Below, piece by piece: positions 12,028 to 24,200 of a stretch of DNA of 60,000 nt. The position numbers and the translations under genes were made by a program. Each line of letters starts with the position of its first letter. Position 1 is the stretch's first letter. The stretch comes from Mesostigma viride (Eukaryota; Streptophyta; Mesostigmatophyceae; Mesostigmatales; Mesostigmataceae), in assembly GCA_009746045.1 (NCBI GenBank), contig RPFO01000079.1:1949844-2009843 (forward strand), read 5' to 3'. The notes below the pieces were generated by a model, which was not told where the DNA came from, made no database searches, and worked only from the letters and a program-made list of their open reading frames with translations.

Positions 12028-12042
12028 GGTACATATATTTGT

Positions 12043-14082
12043 CCCGCGCCAGCATGTTTGCGGCCGTCATGGAGTCCTTCGAGGACTTGTACGCTTGGAC
12101 AGCCGTGTGCTACGGCCAGCCCGGCCAACTGGTTCACATCATGGAGGACGGCACTCGCGGCGGCCTGCTGTCGCGGTCGGGCACCCAGCAAGGGGACCCC
12201 CTGGGACCCCTGTACTTTGCCGCCCCCCTCCAGGGTTCAGTGCCTCCAAGCGGTCCATGCTGCCCACCCGGCGGTCGCTATTCAGGCCTACTTGGATGAT
12301 ATCTACCTTCTGGGCCCTGTGCCGGACACCACCGCGGCTCTGCTGGCACTGCAGACCGCGGTGGCCGACATCAACCTCCAGTTGACCCTGGCCAAGTGCG
12401 CGGTGTACTCGCCCCAAGGTGATTGCTCCGGCTTTCCGCCCCAGCTCTTGGGCCGGGACGAGCGCCTCCATGGGTTGGATGTCCTCGGCGTTCCGGTTGG
12501 CGACCCCGCGTTTGTCATCGATGCTCTGCGGGCCGCCCTCGAGGCACGCACTGAGGTACTGCCCTTGATTGCGCGCCTTCATGATTCGCAGACCAAGGGT
12601 CTGCTTAATTCTGTGGTTTTGCGCTCACCCTCGCGTCGTTCACTGGCTCCGGGGCGCTCTTCCGGCTCAGGTCCGGCTGGCCGCCGAGGGCCACGACGAA
12701 CGCATCCAGTCGGCCTTGGCGCAGCTGGTCCCGGGCCCCGACCTCCCGCCACATGCTATTCGCATTGCCTCCCTGCCTGCACGGATGGGTGGCTGCGGTC
12801 TGACTCGTGCCGCCCGGCTGGCCCCAGCAGCATTTTTGGGCTCCGTCGCTCAGTCGTGGGCGGAAAGCTGCCGGCTCCTGCCCCTTTTGGCTACGGCAGC
12901 GCCTGACCTCCTGGACCCCAGCAGCCCTTTGCCCTTCGTCACCGCCATCCAGGAGGCCTATGCTGAGATCCAGCAGGCCTGTTCTCCCGTCCGTGCCGCT
13001 CAGGCGGTACAGCGCCACCTCCCTCGCGGCACTCCCTCGATCGGTCGCCTCCGTTCAATCTCCCGCCGCATTCCCTGCTCGCGTCATCGATAAACACCAG
13101 AAAACCTACGCGGGTATTCTGCACACGGCTGATTGGATTGCTCTTTTCGCGGACCTCAACGCCCAGGGACGTGCGTGGCTGTTCTCGCTTTCCTTGCGGA
13201 GTGTGGGCTCGGCGTACCTTCGTGCTCTTCCCATGGCCCCCCCATTCGCCTTGGCTCCCAGCCACTACTCGGTGGCGCTCCGGCACCAGCTATTTGCCCC
13301 GCAGCCTCTTGTTCCGGCCGGGCGGCCTTGTGGTAGCTGTGGGCAGCCGCTGGATCCCACGGGGACTCACTACCTTGCCTGCATGGGGGGCCAACAGAAT
13401 CAGAATTGGTATTTGTATTTGCACACTGTCCTCCTGACGGTGGTGCTCGCCATGATTCGGTCGGTCTTCCCCCACGCGAACATCCGGTCCGAGGATGCGG
13501 ATGGCGCTGCCTTCTATTCCCCCACCCACCGGCCTGACATCGTGGTGCTGGACTTTGAGGGGGGTGGCCGGCATCTGCTTATTGACGTTTCGGTGGCGCG
13601 GCCCTTGGCTCTTAGCCACGTGGCTGGGGCCTCCCTCACGGCAGGTTACACGGCGGACCGGGCGGAGCGGGCCAAGCTCCTGGCCTACGGCGACGTCGGG
13701 CACCATCGTGTGGTGCCCTTTGTCCTGGAGGAGTTTGGGGCCATGGGGCCCCTGACCTCCGCCTTCTTCAAGGAGTGTTGCCGGCTCCGGGAGGACCGGC
13801 TGGACCTGGAGGGCCAGCGGGCCCCATGGTCGGCGCGGACCTGGACGTCATATTGGCGTCAGCGCTTGTCGGTGGCGCTGACTCGGGCCATGGCTGACAT
13901 CATGCTCCGCCGTACGCGGGCTGATTTTGCGGTGCAGCAGGGCTATTAGGTTCCTCCCGTTAGGCGTTTCCATTGGTCTTATCGTAGTATAGAGCTTTGA
14001 CATGGCTCTGTATATAGGTTTATAGCTGGGCGTTTGCTTTGGTTTGAGTGATTTCACTCTGTTGTAAGTAATTATATTTTTA
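12043..14082 (+). mobile_element. 5'-truncated RLE-type non-LTR retrotransposon, forward copy with RT
   Basis: The flanks are 12-bp direct repeats ACATATATTTGT at 12031-12042 and 14083-14094. The body encodes the C-terminal half of a reverse transcriptase and the linked endonuclease. The 3' half (from about 13070) forms a roughly 1-kb inverted repeat with the reverse copy at 11.01-12.02 kb, separated by about 1.05 kb. The reverse copy's right duplication overlaps this element's left duplication, so the reverse copy inserted second into the same target sequence. Confidence 0.85.
12045..13949 (+). pseudogene. RT-zinc-RLE endonuclease polyprotein remnant
   Basis: In order: GTQQGDPLGPLYF (about 12180-12225), the RT catalytic motif YLDDIYLLG (about 12290-12316; DD replaces the usual ADD context), a thumb region (12570-13080), a zinc-binding CX2CX9HX3C (about 13325-13385), the RLE core RPDIVVLDF and LLIDVSV (about 13530-13600), and the stop at 13949. 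At least three frame changes are needed (near 12240, 12600 and 13060), so the copy is dead. The CCHC followed by RLE is diagnostic of R2/NeSL/CRE-like elements; Dualen/RandI elements of Chlamydomonas carry both APE and RLE, but no APE is present because of the 5' truncation. Confidence 0.8.
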
Positions 14083-14241
14083 ACATATATTTGTTTAAAG
14101 TACTTGTTAAGTAGTATATTTGTTTAAAGTATTTGTTTAAAGTACTCCTACACACAGATCTCGAGTGATTTATCTAGTACCAAATCCGAAAGGCTTGCAT
14201 CACTCCCCGGACAGGAGAACTTTTGCGGATGACTGTAGGTG

Positions 14242-14413
14242 TAAGTTGGCGATGCCATGGTAACCGGAGACGTCCGTCCTATAGTCAGCAAAATTGGTGC
14301 GAGAGGTCCCCAGTTCGATTCCGGTCGGATTCATTTGCAGATCGCGTTTTCCGCGTTTTCCGCGGCCCGGCACTGAACGCAAAGGTTTTCACCTTTGCGG
14401 AGTGTCTGATCAG
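14242..14413 (+). mobile_element. tRNA-like SINE, copy 1
   Basis: About 170 bp, shared with a reverse copy at 53458-53640 and a 3' fragment at 21567-21632. The head has a Pol III B-box-like AGTTCGATTCC. In the 53-kb copy TCCGACC and GGTCGGA would pair like a tRNA acceptor stem, but the anticodon region is missing, so it is not a functional tRNA. The 3' body carries a hairpin GCAAAGG-TTTTCA-CCTTTGC and ends TGATCAGAATA. Confidence 0.65.
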
Positions 14414-14427
14414 AATATATTTGTTTG

Positions 14428-14684
14428 TCCACTCTCTCTCCCGTCTTTGGACTGCCATGCAGGACAAGACGCGGTGGAAGAAGATTGTCAAGGCGCACAC
14501 GCCCGACCCTGTGGGCAAGCCACCTCCCCCCAAGCGGAGGAGGCGTTTTGATGAGTAGTGTAGTTAGGATTTTCTAGATAGAGTTAGGATAGTTCGATCA
14601 CGCGGCTTCCTCCACCCCATCCATCATGAAATATGTGCTACATGACCCCCCCACGGAGGCATGTTATAATTTAATTTTAATTTT
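14428..14684 (+). mobile_element. LINE 3' stub (257 bp) with 14-bp target duplication
   Basis: The flanks are AATATATTTGTTTG at 14414-14427 and 14685-14698. It encodes the last residues of ORF2 (LWTAMQDKTRWKKIVKAH...), has a TAG stop near 14557, then the LINE 3' UTR with GTGCTACATGAC and an ATTTTAATTTTAA tail. It landed at the end of SINE copy 1. This is a textbook severely 5'-truncated retrotransposition. Confidence 0.85.
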
Positions 14685-14698
14685 AATATATTTGTTTG

Positions 14699-15266
14699 CA
14701 GCTGTCACAAAAAAAATACCAAAAATACCAGGATTTTTTTTTGAATTCTATGAGATGTTTCTGACCTATGTTGAAAGTTTCAGACCGAAAATCGCATGTT
14801 TAATAGGTTTGCCACGTGTCATATTACAACGCGATACATCGCGTTCTAACCCTACAACGCGATGTATCGCGTTGTAAAAAAACACGGGTTAAGGTCACTG
14901 GATTAATTCATGAAAGGGAGAGCATGGATGGGGCTAGTAAAAATCACTTTATATAGCAACGTAGTGTGAGCATGGCTTGGCCAATGAATTCACCCACCAT
15001 CCTCCACATATGCTGGTCGCCCATATTAATTACATGTCATGACCTCATACATGACAACCCAGCCCAAGGTGCCAGGCTGATCATGGATCGCTCGCGAACT
15101 AAATGTAGCAAATATGGTCTCATCGATAATTACTCTACCAGCATTGGCTTCTCGCTTGATCTAAAAGGCGGGCCAAACCCCATGGGCCCGCGTTTCTAAC
15201 ACAATCTGGACACCCGCCAATTTTCATTGGTTGACAAAATAGACTTGGCGGGTACTTGTGGGCCTG
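14699..15266. other. Gene-free stretch with a long perfect hairpin
   Basis: A perfect 20-bp inverted repeat with a 14-base loop lies at about 14825-14878 (arms begin TTACAACGCGATACATCGCG). Each arm is itself nearly palindromic. Near 15207-15250, just past the TOG gene stop on the minus strand, CCCGCCAA and TTGGCGGG form another inverted repeat. No gene is recognised. Confidence 0.55.
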
Positions 15267-18200
15267 CTAGCTGAACACCAGCCGGTTCTTGATCTGCGAC
15301 TTCTGGGCCGGCGTCTTCATGAGCTCCGCGCCTTTGCTCGATTGCCGCTTCTGCCATGGCTTGATGACCGTGGGGGCCTGACCGCCCGGGTGGAACCCTT
15401 CCTCCCCTGTCGCGCTCAGGTTTGCCGCGGCCGCATCGCCCCCCCCCTCGCCCGCGTCGAACGACTGCACGAGCGAGGTGAGCACGCGGGCGTCGGTGGC
15501 CTTGCGCTCGCGCTTGCCCTGCTTGAGCATCGACGCCTTGAGCGGCTGCTGGATCGATGGCTTGAGCATCGCGATGTGCTGCTCCATGCGCTTGAAGCCG
15601 GCCAGCTTGAAGAAGAAGAGGGTGATCTCCGTCGCCTCCGCGCGCACCTCCTGGGTAAAACGAGCCGGGAGACAGCATGAGGGAGTTAATGGAAGGATGG
15701 CAGGTGGCTAGTTTAACAGTTTGCATCCCGTGACTCGCGCACAAGATCCATAGTCGGTACTTCCCAAAAAAAAAAGAAAAAAAAGAAGGAAACGCACGCG
15801 AAAGAATGCAGGCATGATATAGTCAAGGGGCATCTCCAGGTTGAGGCTAGGTGCATTACCTAGGCTTCAAGGCTTAGTGTATAGGCTAGGTGAATTTGCT
15901 AGGCTTATAGGCTAAGCGAATGGGCTAGGTGAATTTGCTAGGCTTATAGGCTAAGTGAATAGGCTAGGTGATTTTGCTGGGCTTATAGGCTAGGTTAATT
16001 TGCTAGGCTTATAGGCTAAGTGAACTGGCTAGGCTCGCAAGGACAGTGTACAAAAGTTGGTGAAATAGGCGTCCTCAACGGTGCAACCAGCGCGCACCTG
16101 GTTGGGGCAGTCAAACGCCCAGCACACGAAATCCATGGCCTTGTTGAGCGGGATCTGCTTCACGTTGGCATACTGCGCGGTGGGGGATACCGGAGAGCTG
16201 GGTCCATCACCCCCCCCCGCGCCCAAGTCCTGCGGGTCAAGCCCAAATTCCTCCGTAAGAGCGCGCACTGCCTTGATGCGCGCGAGCACGACCTTCCAGT
16301 GGCTGATGTTGTTCCGGGGGTTGAGAAGAGCGGGCAGAATCAGCGCCAGCCCTGCATACGGCTCGCGTGCGAGGGCCATAAGGGCCGAACCGGACAGGTC
16401 GCGGATGCGTGCATTGGAGGAGCCCATCTTGGCGATGATGGACACGAGGAAGTGGCGCACCTCGTAGCCCACCGTGTCCTTGCGAAGGTTGTGCTTGCGC
16501 GCAAAGGGGCCCGCCAGCAGCTGCAGCAGCTGAAGGGCGGCGATGTAGACCTGGGGAAGGGAAGGCAAGGGGGGGGAGGCGAGCGTGGAAAAGTCGCGGG
16601 GTTCACACCCGATACATGGATGATACTTCTATTCTAAATGAAATGAGATAACGTAACAGAAATAGTAGCACGAGTCAAGGCAAGTTCAACTAGAAATAGT
16701 GGTAGACAGCTGGGACAATCAAATCACAGCGACATCACACCGCCATAAGGAATAATAATGAGATTGTCGCGGTGAGGGTTGAATGTGGATGAATGGGGCA
16801 AGGGATTTTGCATGATTGTGATATCCAGAAATCGTAATCCCGTGTCCCATTTGGGGACCCCCATGCGGCCTGGTGACGTCTGCAAATAGCGGTGTTTAAC
16901 CGCATCCGCTGCAGAGGTGAGAGACTCGCCATGTGCAGTTGGTGCAGTGGACTGGCAGCATCAAATGGACTAGTTTCAGGATGCTACGAGATCCACGGGA
17001 CGTCCAAAAGCCGGCCATCCAAGCGTAAACTGCTTTGTGACAGCTGTCAGAGCCACCATGCCGCAACGCCATGACTACTCTAGCCTTTGCGACCAAAAGG
17101 GCTTCGAATTTTGTTTCCGGACTTGGCGCAACCGTAACTCTTCCGCATGCCGTTTACGGAAGCGCAAGGTTGTCATTTTTGTCGCTTAGCGCGGCTGGTG
17201 CCATGGCCTTACAGCAACAGCGAACTGGCTCGAGTCAGGGGTAATCTAGTGGCAAGCGCAGCGTGGTAGTTCATGGCTGTGCACGACATTCTACATCAGC
17301 ACCTCATGCCACTAACACGCCACATGGGACATGGGCAACCGAATGATAACCAGCTACGGCCCACGCTCCCACACTCCCACGCTCCCACGGCCAACACATG
17401 CCTACTACCTTGGAGCATTGCAAGGACAGGGAGGCCCTTGCACGGATCCGTGGAAAGAAACCCCCATGTTCTCCAAAAGCCTAAAGCCCCCTGGGCTGGA
17501 CAAGCGACCCGCGTGCGACCCCCACCTTGTTTACCTTGACTTGTATTGGGCACGGCGCCTTGTTCACTTTTTGTTTTTTATTGGGCGTGGCGCCTTGTTT
17601 ACCTAGCTTGTTATTGGGTCAGCCAGCGGATCTGTCCGCTTTAGGCTACGCTGCACAGGGTTTGGTCGGGTACTCCGGGCACTCGGCATGCTCAGGGAAG
17701 GTACCTTACAATCTGACAAGAAGTGAACAAGAGGTCATGATGACTTGGCGAGCCTACACCCGCTAGTAGAACCGCCACCTTTCAATGAAGGCCCATCACA
17801 GCAATGCCCCAACCCAACAACAAGGGGTTTACCCAGACAATCCAACGCTAGCCAAACCAGCCACTTGCCCAGCTAACTTCATTCAAGCCTCACTTGCGGC
17901 TCAAGGGAGGTACCCCAAACTAGCCAAACCTTGCCTCCTTACAACTAGCCAAACCCGCCCTCCAGAAACAAGCCAAACAGGCCTCACCGAAACTAACCCC
18001 CCCCCACACCAAAATCCTCTCCAGCCTCACCTGGCTCACGCTGTCGGCCATGCCATGGCCCACCAGCACAAACGCGGCATGGAGGACCGTGTTGGGGCTC
18101 TGTTTGTACGTGTCCAGGTCCTGCGCCACCTTGCGTATCGCCAGCTCCCGCAGCTGCCACGCGCTCGCCCACGCCTTTGCGAAGAAGCACTGCACAACGT

Positions 18201-21200
18201 GCTCGCCAAACACCTCCATGAGCGGGCGCGCCATGCGCTGGTCCTCGACTGACAACGGCTCAGGGACCGGTAAGTCCTTGATCAATGTCCCTGGGGCCGA
18301 TAGTGACAACGGACCCGCCCCGCCCTTGTCATCGTTGCCCCCCCCTGTGGCGCTGTTGCTGCTTCCGCCTGCCCCCGTGATGGCCAGCGGGCCGAGATCG
18401 ATCTGAAGGTCCATGTGGTCGGCGATGAACTTCTTGAGCTGCGCGTTGAGGGCGGAGACGGCGGCCTTGAGGGCGTCCGGGGCCACGGTCTTGCTACCGC
18501 GCAATGTCACGAGCAGCTCGAGCGCGGCGCTGCGCACCGAGGTGTTGCGGCTCTGCAGTCCTGTGATCGCAGACGCCAGAAGGCGGTCTGGTGGGGTGGT
18601 GATTGTCGCGGAGGCAGGAAGGAGCGGTAAAAGGAGCGAGAAATGGGCGAAAATTGGGCAAGCAAGGAGTGAGAATAGGGGCGCAGGCGGGGGTGTAAGA
18701 GTGGGGCGTGATGCAGGACCTAGGGTGAGGGAACAAAAGGTCTAGAGGGCGCTACACTGGGGAGCACGGCAGGTGCTTGCTGTAAAGGTGGAACGTGGGT
18801 ACTGGATTGCAGGTATTGGATCCGAAAGTGATCCCACCCTAGGGTTAAGGGTTTAGGGTTTAGGGTTTTGGGTGGAAAATGGGTACTGGATTGCAGGTAT
18901 TGGATCCGAAAGTGATCCCACCCTAGGGTTAAGGGTTTAGGGTTTAGGGTTTTGGGTGGAAAATGGGTACTGGATTGCAGGTATTGGATCCGAAAGTGAT
19001 CCCACCCTAGGCAAGCATAGGCAATAGGCAAGCCTAGGCAAGCAAGCCGCACACGAGATCGGCTCACTACGTGCTACCCAGCAACTATATCTAGAGGATC
19101 AAGGTGACGTGCTTAGGAATAGTTATGGCAACGTTGATATTTTCATATCAATGTCAACATCCTCGTTGAAACCACGGAAACACGGAATGGGTTCAGGCGT
19201 CCGTGGGTCCGGCAGCATGTCAGGGCATGCACCCCACACCTGGCATAGTGGGCATGGGCCCACACTCTTGGTGCTAACAACATGCACCTACACCCCCCAT
19301 GGTCATCTACCAAACAAGGCCTGGTGCCAAGCTTCATGCGAGCACTACCTGGCATCTTGTTGCTCATGTGTGCGTCAGGGATCACCAGGGAGCACAGCTT
19401 GTACGCCTCTGCCACCTGGCGCAATGCCGACGCGCCATGCTGCTCCTCCACGGCCTTAAGCGCGGCGGCCAGGACAAGCTGAGTGACGGGTGCCAGGGTA
19501 GGCAGGCAAAGGGCAGGCAAAGGGCAGGCAAAGGGCAGGCAAAGGGCAGACGAAAGGCAGGCGAAAGGCAGGCGAAAGGCAGGCGAAAGGCAGGCGAAAG
19601 GCAGGCGAAAGGCAGGCGAAAGGCAGGCGAAAGGCAGGCGAAAGGCAGGCGAAAGGCAGGCGAAAGGCAGGCGAAAGGCAGGCGAAAGGCAGGCGAAAGG
19701 CAGGCGAAAGGCAAGCGAAAGGCAGGCGGAAGGCAGGCGAAAGGCAGGCGAAAGGCAGGCGAAAGGCAGGCGAAGGGCAGGCGAAAGGCAGGCGAAAGGC
19801 AGGCGAGGGGCAGGCGAAAGGGAGGCGAAAGGCAGGCGAAAGGGAGGCAAAAGGCAGGCGAAGGGCAGGCGAAAGGCAGGCAAAGGGCAGGCGAAAGGGA
19901 GGCGAAAGGAAGGCGAAAGGCAGGCGAAGGGGAGGCGAAAGGGAGGCGAAAGGCAGGCAAGGGAAGACATTCTTAAGTAGCAGAATAAAGGCTTTCGGGA
20001 ATGATGATGTAGCAGGCGCTACGGGGCAAGTAAGTGATCTAGGCGTATCATCTCATATCAATGTGCAATTAAATCTGCACAATGGAGTCTATATTTTATC
20101 ACGCCAACAGGCATGCTCGAATAATCCAAAACGCCAGCCTGAGTACCTGATGCCCATTTCATTCGGACATGTTAAGTGATCCGTGGTGGCATACAATGTC
20201 CATTGTCCGGTGCGCGGTGATGCATCCTACTGTAGCTACTTCCCATGTGGGTGCACCCTCCAGGGAAGGAGAACAGGAGAGGGCGGACAAGCTTGGCGTG
20301 TTTCACCGTCCCAGCTGGGTGACCAGGTAGAAGGAACACAAAAAGCCTGCAGCATACTGCTGAAACAGTATAATGGAAGGGGGTACTGGTATGGTAGGTT
20401 GGCTGCGGCAGGACCAGTTGTCGCTACTTTGGCACCCCACGCAAACAACACTGCCAGGTGGTGCCTGCACAAGCACCGCATCCCGCCATGCCGCGCCCAT
20501 CGACAGGTGCAAGGGGTCCCTAATGGTGGTCTATCAATAGAACCCCCGCGACAACAAGAGGACACTATGGCAAGCCCACTGGTAGTACAAAGGAATACCG
20601 TGCACTGTTTGTGTGACTGTTGCCAGCTTATACATGGAGGCCCGAGAGTACCGCACGATGGCCCTACCTCAGTGCCCACGGTGGGCAAGTGGACACCCAC
20701 ACCTGTGCTTACCCCTCGGTGCTACACAGGGCCAGGGTAACACGCGCCGTACCTCGGCGCCCATGTGCAGACAACCCGGGTCATCAAACGTGTTTAAAGT
20801 CTGAGGCGTCCGGCGCAATAAACAAAACCAGCCCCATTCGAACCACTGGATCAGCTCAGAAAGGGCCCTACCTCGGCGCCCACGGTAGGCGTGCGCGACA
20901 GCTTGGCGAGGCACTCGGTGCTGGCCCCTCGCACACGCACGTTCGAGTCCCCCAGTCGCGCCACCAGTGCGGGCAGCAGCCGCGACATGTGCTCGTTCAC
21001 TTCCGGCTTGGCCTGGTGGGGGCCCAGACCGTTGACGACAGCCAGCAGGAGCTGGATGGCCTGTGGTGGGTGGGATCCAGGGGAGGGGCGTGAAACAACA
21101 TGGGGTGCAGCGTGCTTGTCAGACCAGCCTAGTGTGCATGGACATATCAAGGACATGCACATACCGTAGTTGTCTCCTTGATACCATAGGCGGCGGCATG

Positions 21201-24200
21201 GTATGGTATAGGGCATGAGAAATAAGGAACGTGATCAATAGCCCTGTACAGATCAAGCGGATGCTGTTGCCGTTATTTATTGAACTTCTATACAACAAGA
21301 GCGGGTCCACAAAGAAAGCCTACCGTGCATACAACTTACCCTGGGTTGCAAAACGCTTGTTTCTACCCAGTGCCCTAAGGCAACCTACCTGCGTGCACAT
21401 GCCTAACACCATGTAACGCAAGCATCGGCCCCCCAACACGCCACCTGGAAGCAGCACACGCGATATGGTACGCCATATATGCTACGCCAACTAACACCAG
21501 TACCAACACAGAAAAAACAAAAAAGTATACCTGTGTGTACTATACCTGCGTTTTAAAAGTATACCTGCGTTTTCCGCGGCCTGGCACTGAACGCAAAGGT
21601 TTTCACCTTTGCGGAGTGTCTGATCAGAATATACCTGTGTGTACTATACCTGCGTGTACTATACCTGTGTGCACTATACCTGCGTGTACTATACCTGTGT
21701 GTACTATACCTGCGTGTACTATATCTGTGTGCACTATACCTGCGTGTACTATACCTGCGTGTACTATACCTGCGTGTACTATACCTGTGTGTACTATACC
21801 TGTGTGTACTATTAATTAATTAATTAAACTCGTGCTCCCGTTGGGGAGTCACGGAGCACCGAAGTGCTTTTAATCCCTGTGTGTGCACTACAGGAGAAAG
21901 GGCAGAGACCCCCAGTCTCCTTCATGCCAAAGGCATGCCACAGCTGCAATCGGGCGCGGCTAGCTAAAAGGACAGGCTAACGATCCGGCAAACTGTGGGT
22001 GCAATAAGACCCATGTGAGCATATCATAGCAAGGAGCGTGGGCAAGTAATCTGAACATAGCCAGGGCGTAGCATGGCTGTACTAGGACTAGGCTATGGCT
22101 GGTTGTGTACCGTGCGTTGGCGGCACGTGACTAGGTGTGTTGGCACAGCTAGGCAACATTCTAGGCATGGCTGCCTTAGCGGCAGTGACGCCAATGGTTA
22201 CAAGCTAGGGCTATTGCTATCTAGCCCGCTGGGGGCGTCCACATCTTGTGGTTGATCATCAGGTCCCCGCCCCTCCAGTACACCTTGGGCTTCTGGGGGT
22301 CCTGCTTATGGCGGAGGTATTCCGGCCACAGGTCGCGTCGCTGCTGTTGCTGTGTGTGTACTATACCTGCGTGTACACGCCCAACACGGGGTCCGCCAAC
22401 ACGCGCTCCAGCGCGCCACACGCAGCACGGAACACCTGGTCGGGCGAGCAACTGCTAGCATCCGGCCCCGCGCCCCCGGCCCCCCCCCGATGCGACCCCG
22501 AGGCCGAGTGACCCCTGCCCATGAGCTCCTCGGACACGTCATCCACCACGCCCATCGTGTCCTTGACCCCTGCCGCCCGCAACGACCACGTTCGTGACAG
22601 CAGGCAGCGCGCCGTCCGCTCCTTGAACGCAAGCACGATCCCCACCACCATAGGGTTATGGGCGTCCTCAGTGTTCAGCGGTTCCGGCTCCTCGGGCGCC
22701 GCCACCTGTCCACCCTCCATGCTGGGCCGACCGACACGCATCTGATCGCCCGCGTCCGCCCCAAATCCCGCCCGGCTGCCCACCAGGGGCGGAGAGTTTG
22801 AACGGAAGGGCGCGGGGGCAGGCTCCGAATCCGCGGCTGCTTCAGAACCCTCTTGCCCAGCGGAGGTGGACTCCCCTCCGTATGACTGCCCCCCCCCCCT
22901 GGCCTTGTAATCTCCCCCCTCCCTGGTGCCGGGTGCCAGGGCGTCCGCCCCGCTGGGAACCGCAGAGGCAGTTGCATTGGCCGCGTGCGACAGGTTAAGC
23001 GCGCCCATGCGGGACAAACCACCCGATGGCATCCCACTACTGGCATCCTCATCTGTGCCGCCATAGGGGGTGTCCAGGGGGGCTCGGCTGGAGGTCCCCG
23101 ACGCCATGACGGACGGTGGTGCTGGCACGCCCTGGCCGTTTGACTTGAAGCGCATGGAGGACTCAAGAGCTTGGGACTGAGGGGAAGCGGGGGGGGGGGG
23201 GGGGGGGGGTTGAGGGAGAAAGGGGGAGGGTTGTGGGTGGAACCAGGGGGGGGGGGGGGGATTAGGGAGAAAGGAAGATGGGGTGGGGTTGGAAAGGATA
23301 GGGGGGAGGGGAGATAAGCAGAAAGCAGCGACATTTGTTTGTGCGAGGGTGTGCTTTTGTGTTGTGCACATGCGTGTGTGTGTGTATGCGCACGTGGGTG
23401 TGGGTGGGTGTGCGTGGGTGTGTGCGCGTGGGTGTGCGTGTGTGCGTGTGTGTGTGCACATTTAAAGTACATACAGTCGTATTTATTGCCAAGGATATGC
23501 CCCTGTGGCCGCAACATAACTTCAGGAATTAGAAGGCATGGACAGCCGTGCAAGCACATTTCCCAGGCTTGTTAACGCCAGGATGCTGGGTGCTGTATGC
23601 AGCAAGATGGTGACCGTTCTTTTCGACCATGTGGGTTCCTTGGGACACTAGGGAAAGTGGAAGCGCAAGGGATGGAAGGTGGATAGGAACCATGCGCGCG
23701 TAAGGTTGACATTCAACATGCAGGTGAGTGCAAGGAGGCACACACGTGACAGCATAAGGGCGGTAATATGGAGCGCAGCAAACCCTGCCTGATGCCCATG
23801 CAGGAAAAGGTTGAGACGTTTTCAAAAGAGAATAAGTTTGGGACTACTTTCTATGTCCAGAGAGCAAAAGGTAATGGGGATGTTGGCACTTTGTAGTGCG
23901 CAGTTGGCTGGAGAGCTCCTTTTTAGCATTTCATCATGGTAAGCAACGCATGCGTGCGCCAGCGCCCAGTATTACTCATAATAGGACAGTAGGGAGCTTG
24001 CCTGCGGGGTGGATGTGCCTCTTTGTCATGCGACATGGGGTGCTTACAAAATCCTTAACAGGCATGGATCAGGGTGGCGGCAGCACCTAGTGAGAGCCAC
24101 TGTCAAGTTGCCTCCTATCACAATGAGTTTCGTGCATGGGGAGGGCTCGGTAACTCGCCCACTTCGAGCTGCAGTTGCAAGGTGAGGCCGCCGAATACGG

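Noticed and set aside
19143-19980. Long ORFs of 165-275 aa on both strands with PFACLSPAFRL or GRRKAGERQAK repeats
   Set aside because: They are translations of an 11-bp minisatellite in an intron; open in several frames because the unit lacks stops.
22361-22367. 17-base gap between TOG exon 2 and the QQQRRDL segment as a mini-intron
   Set aside because: Too short for spliceosomal splicing, and the TOG fold continues cleanly with the exon at 21060.
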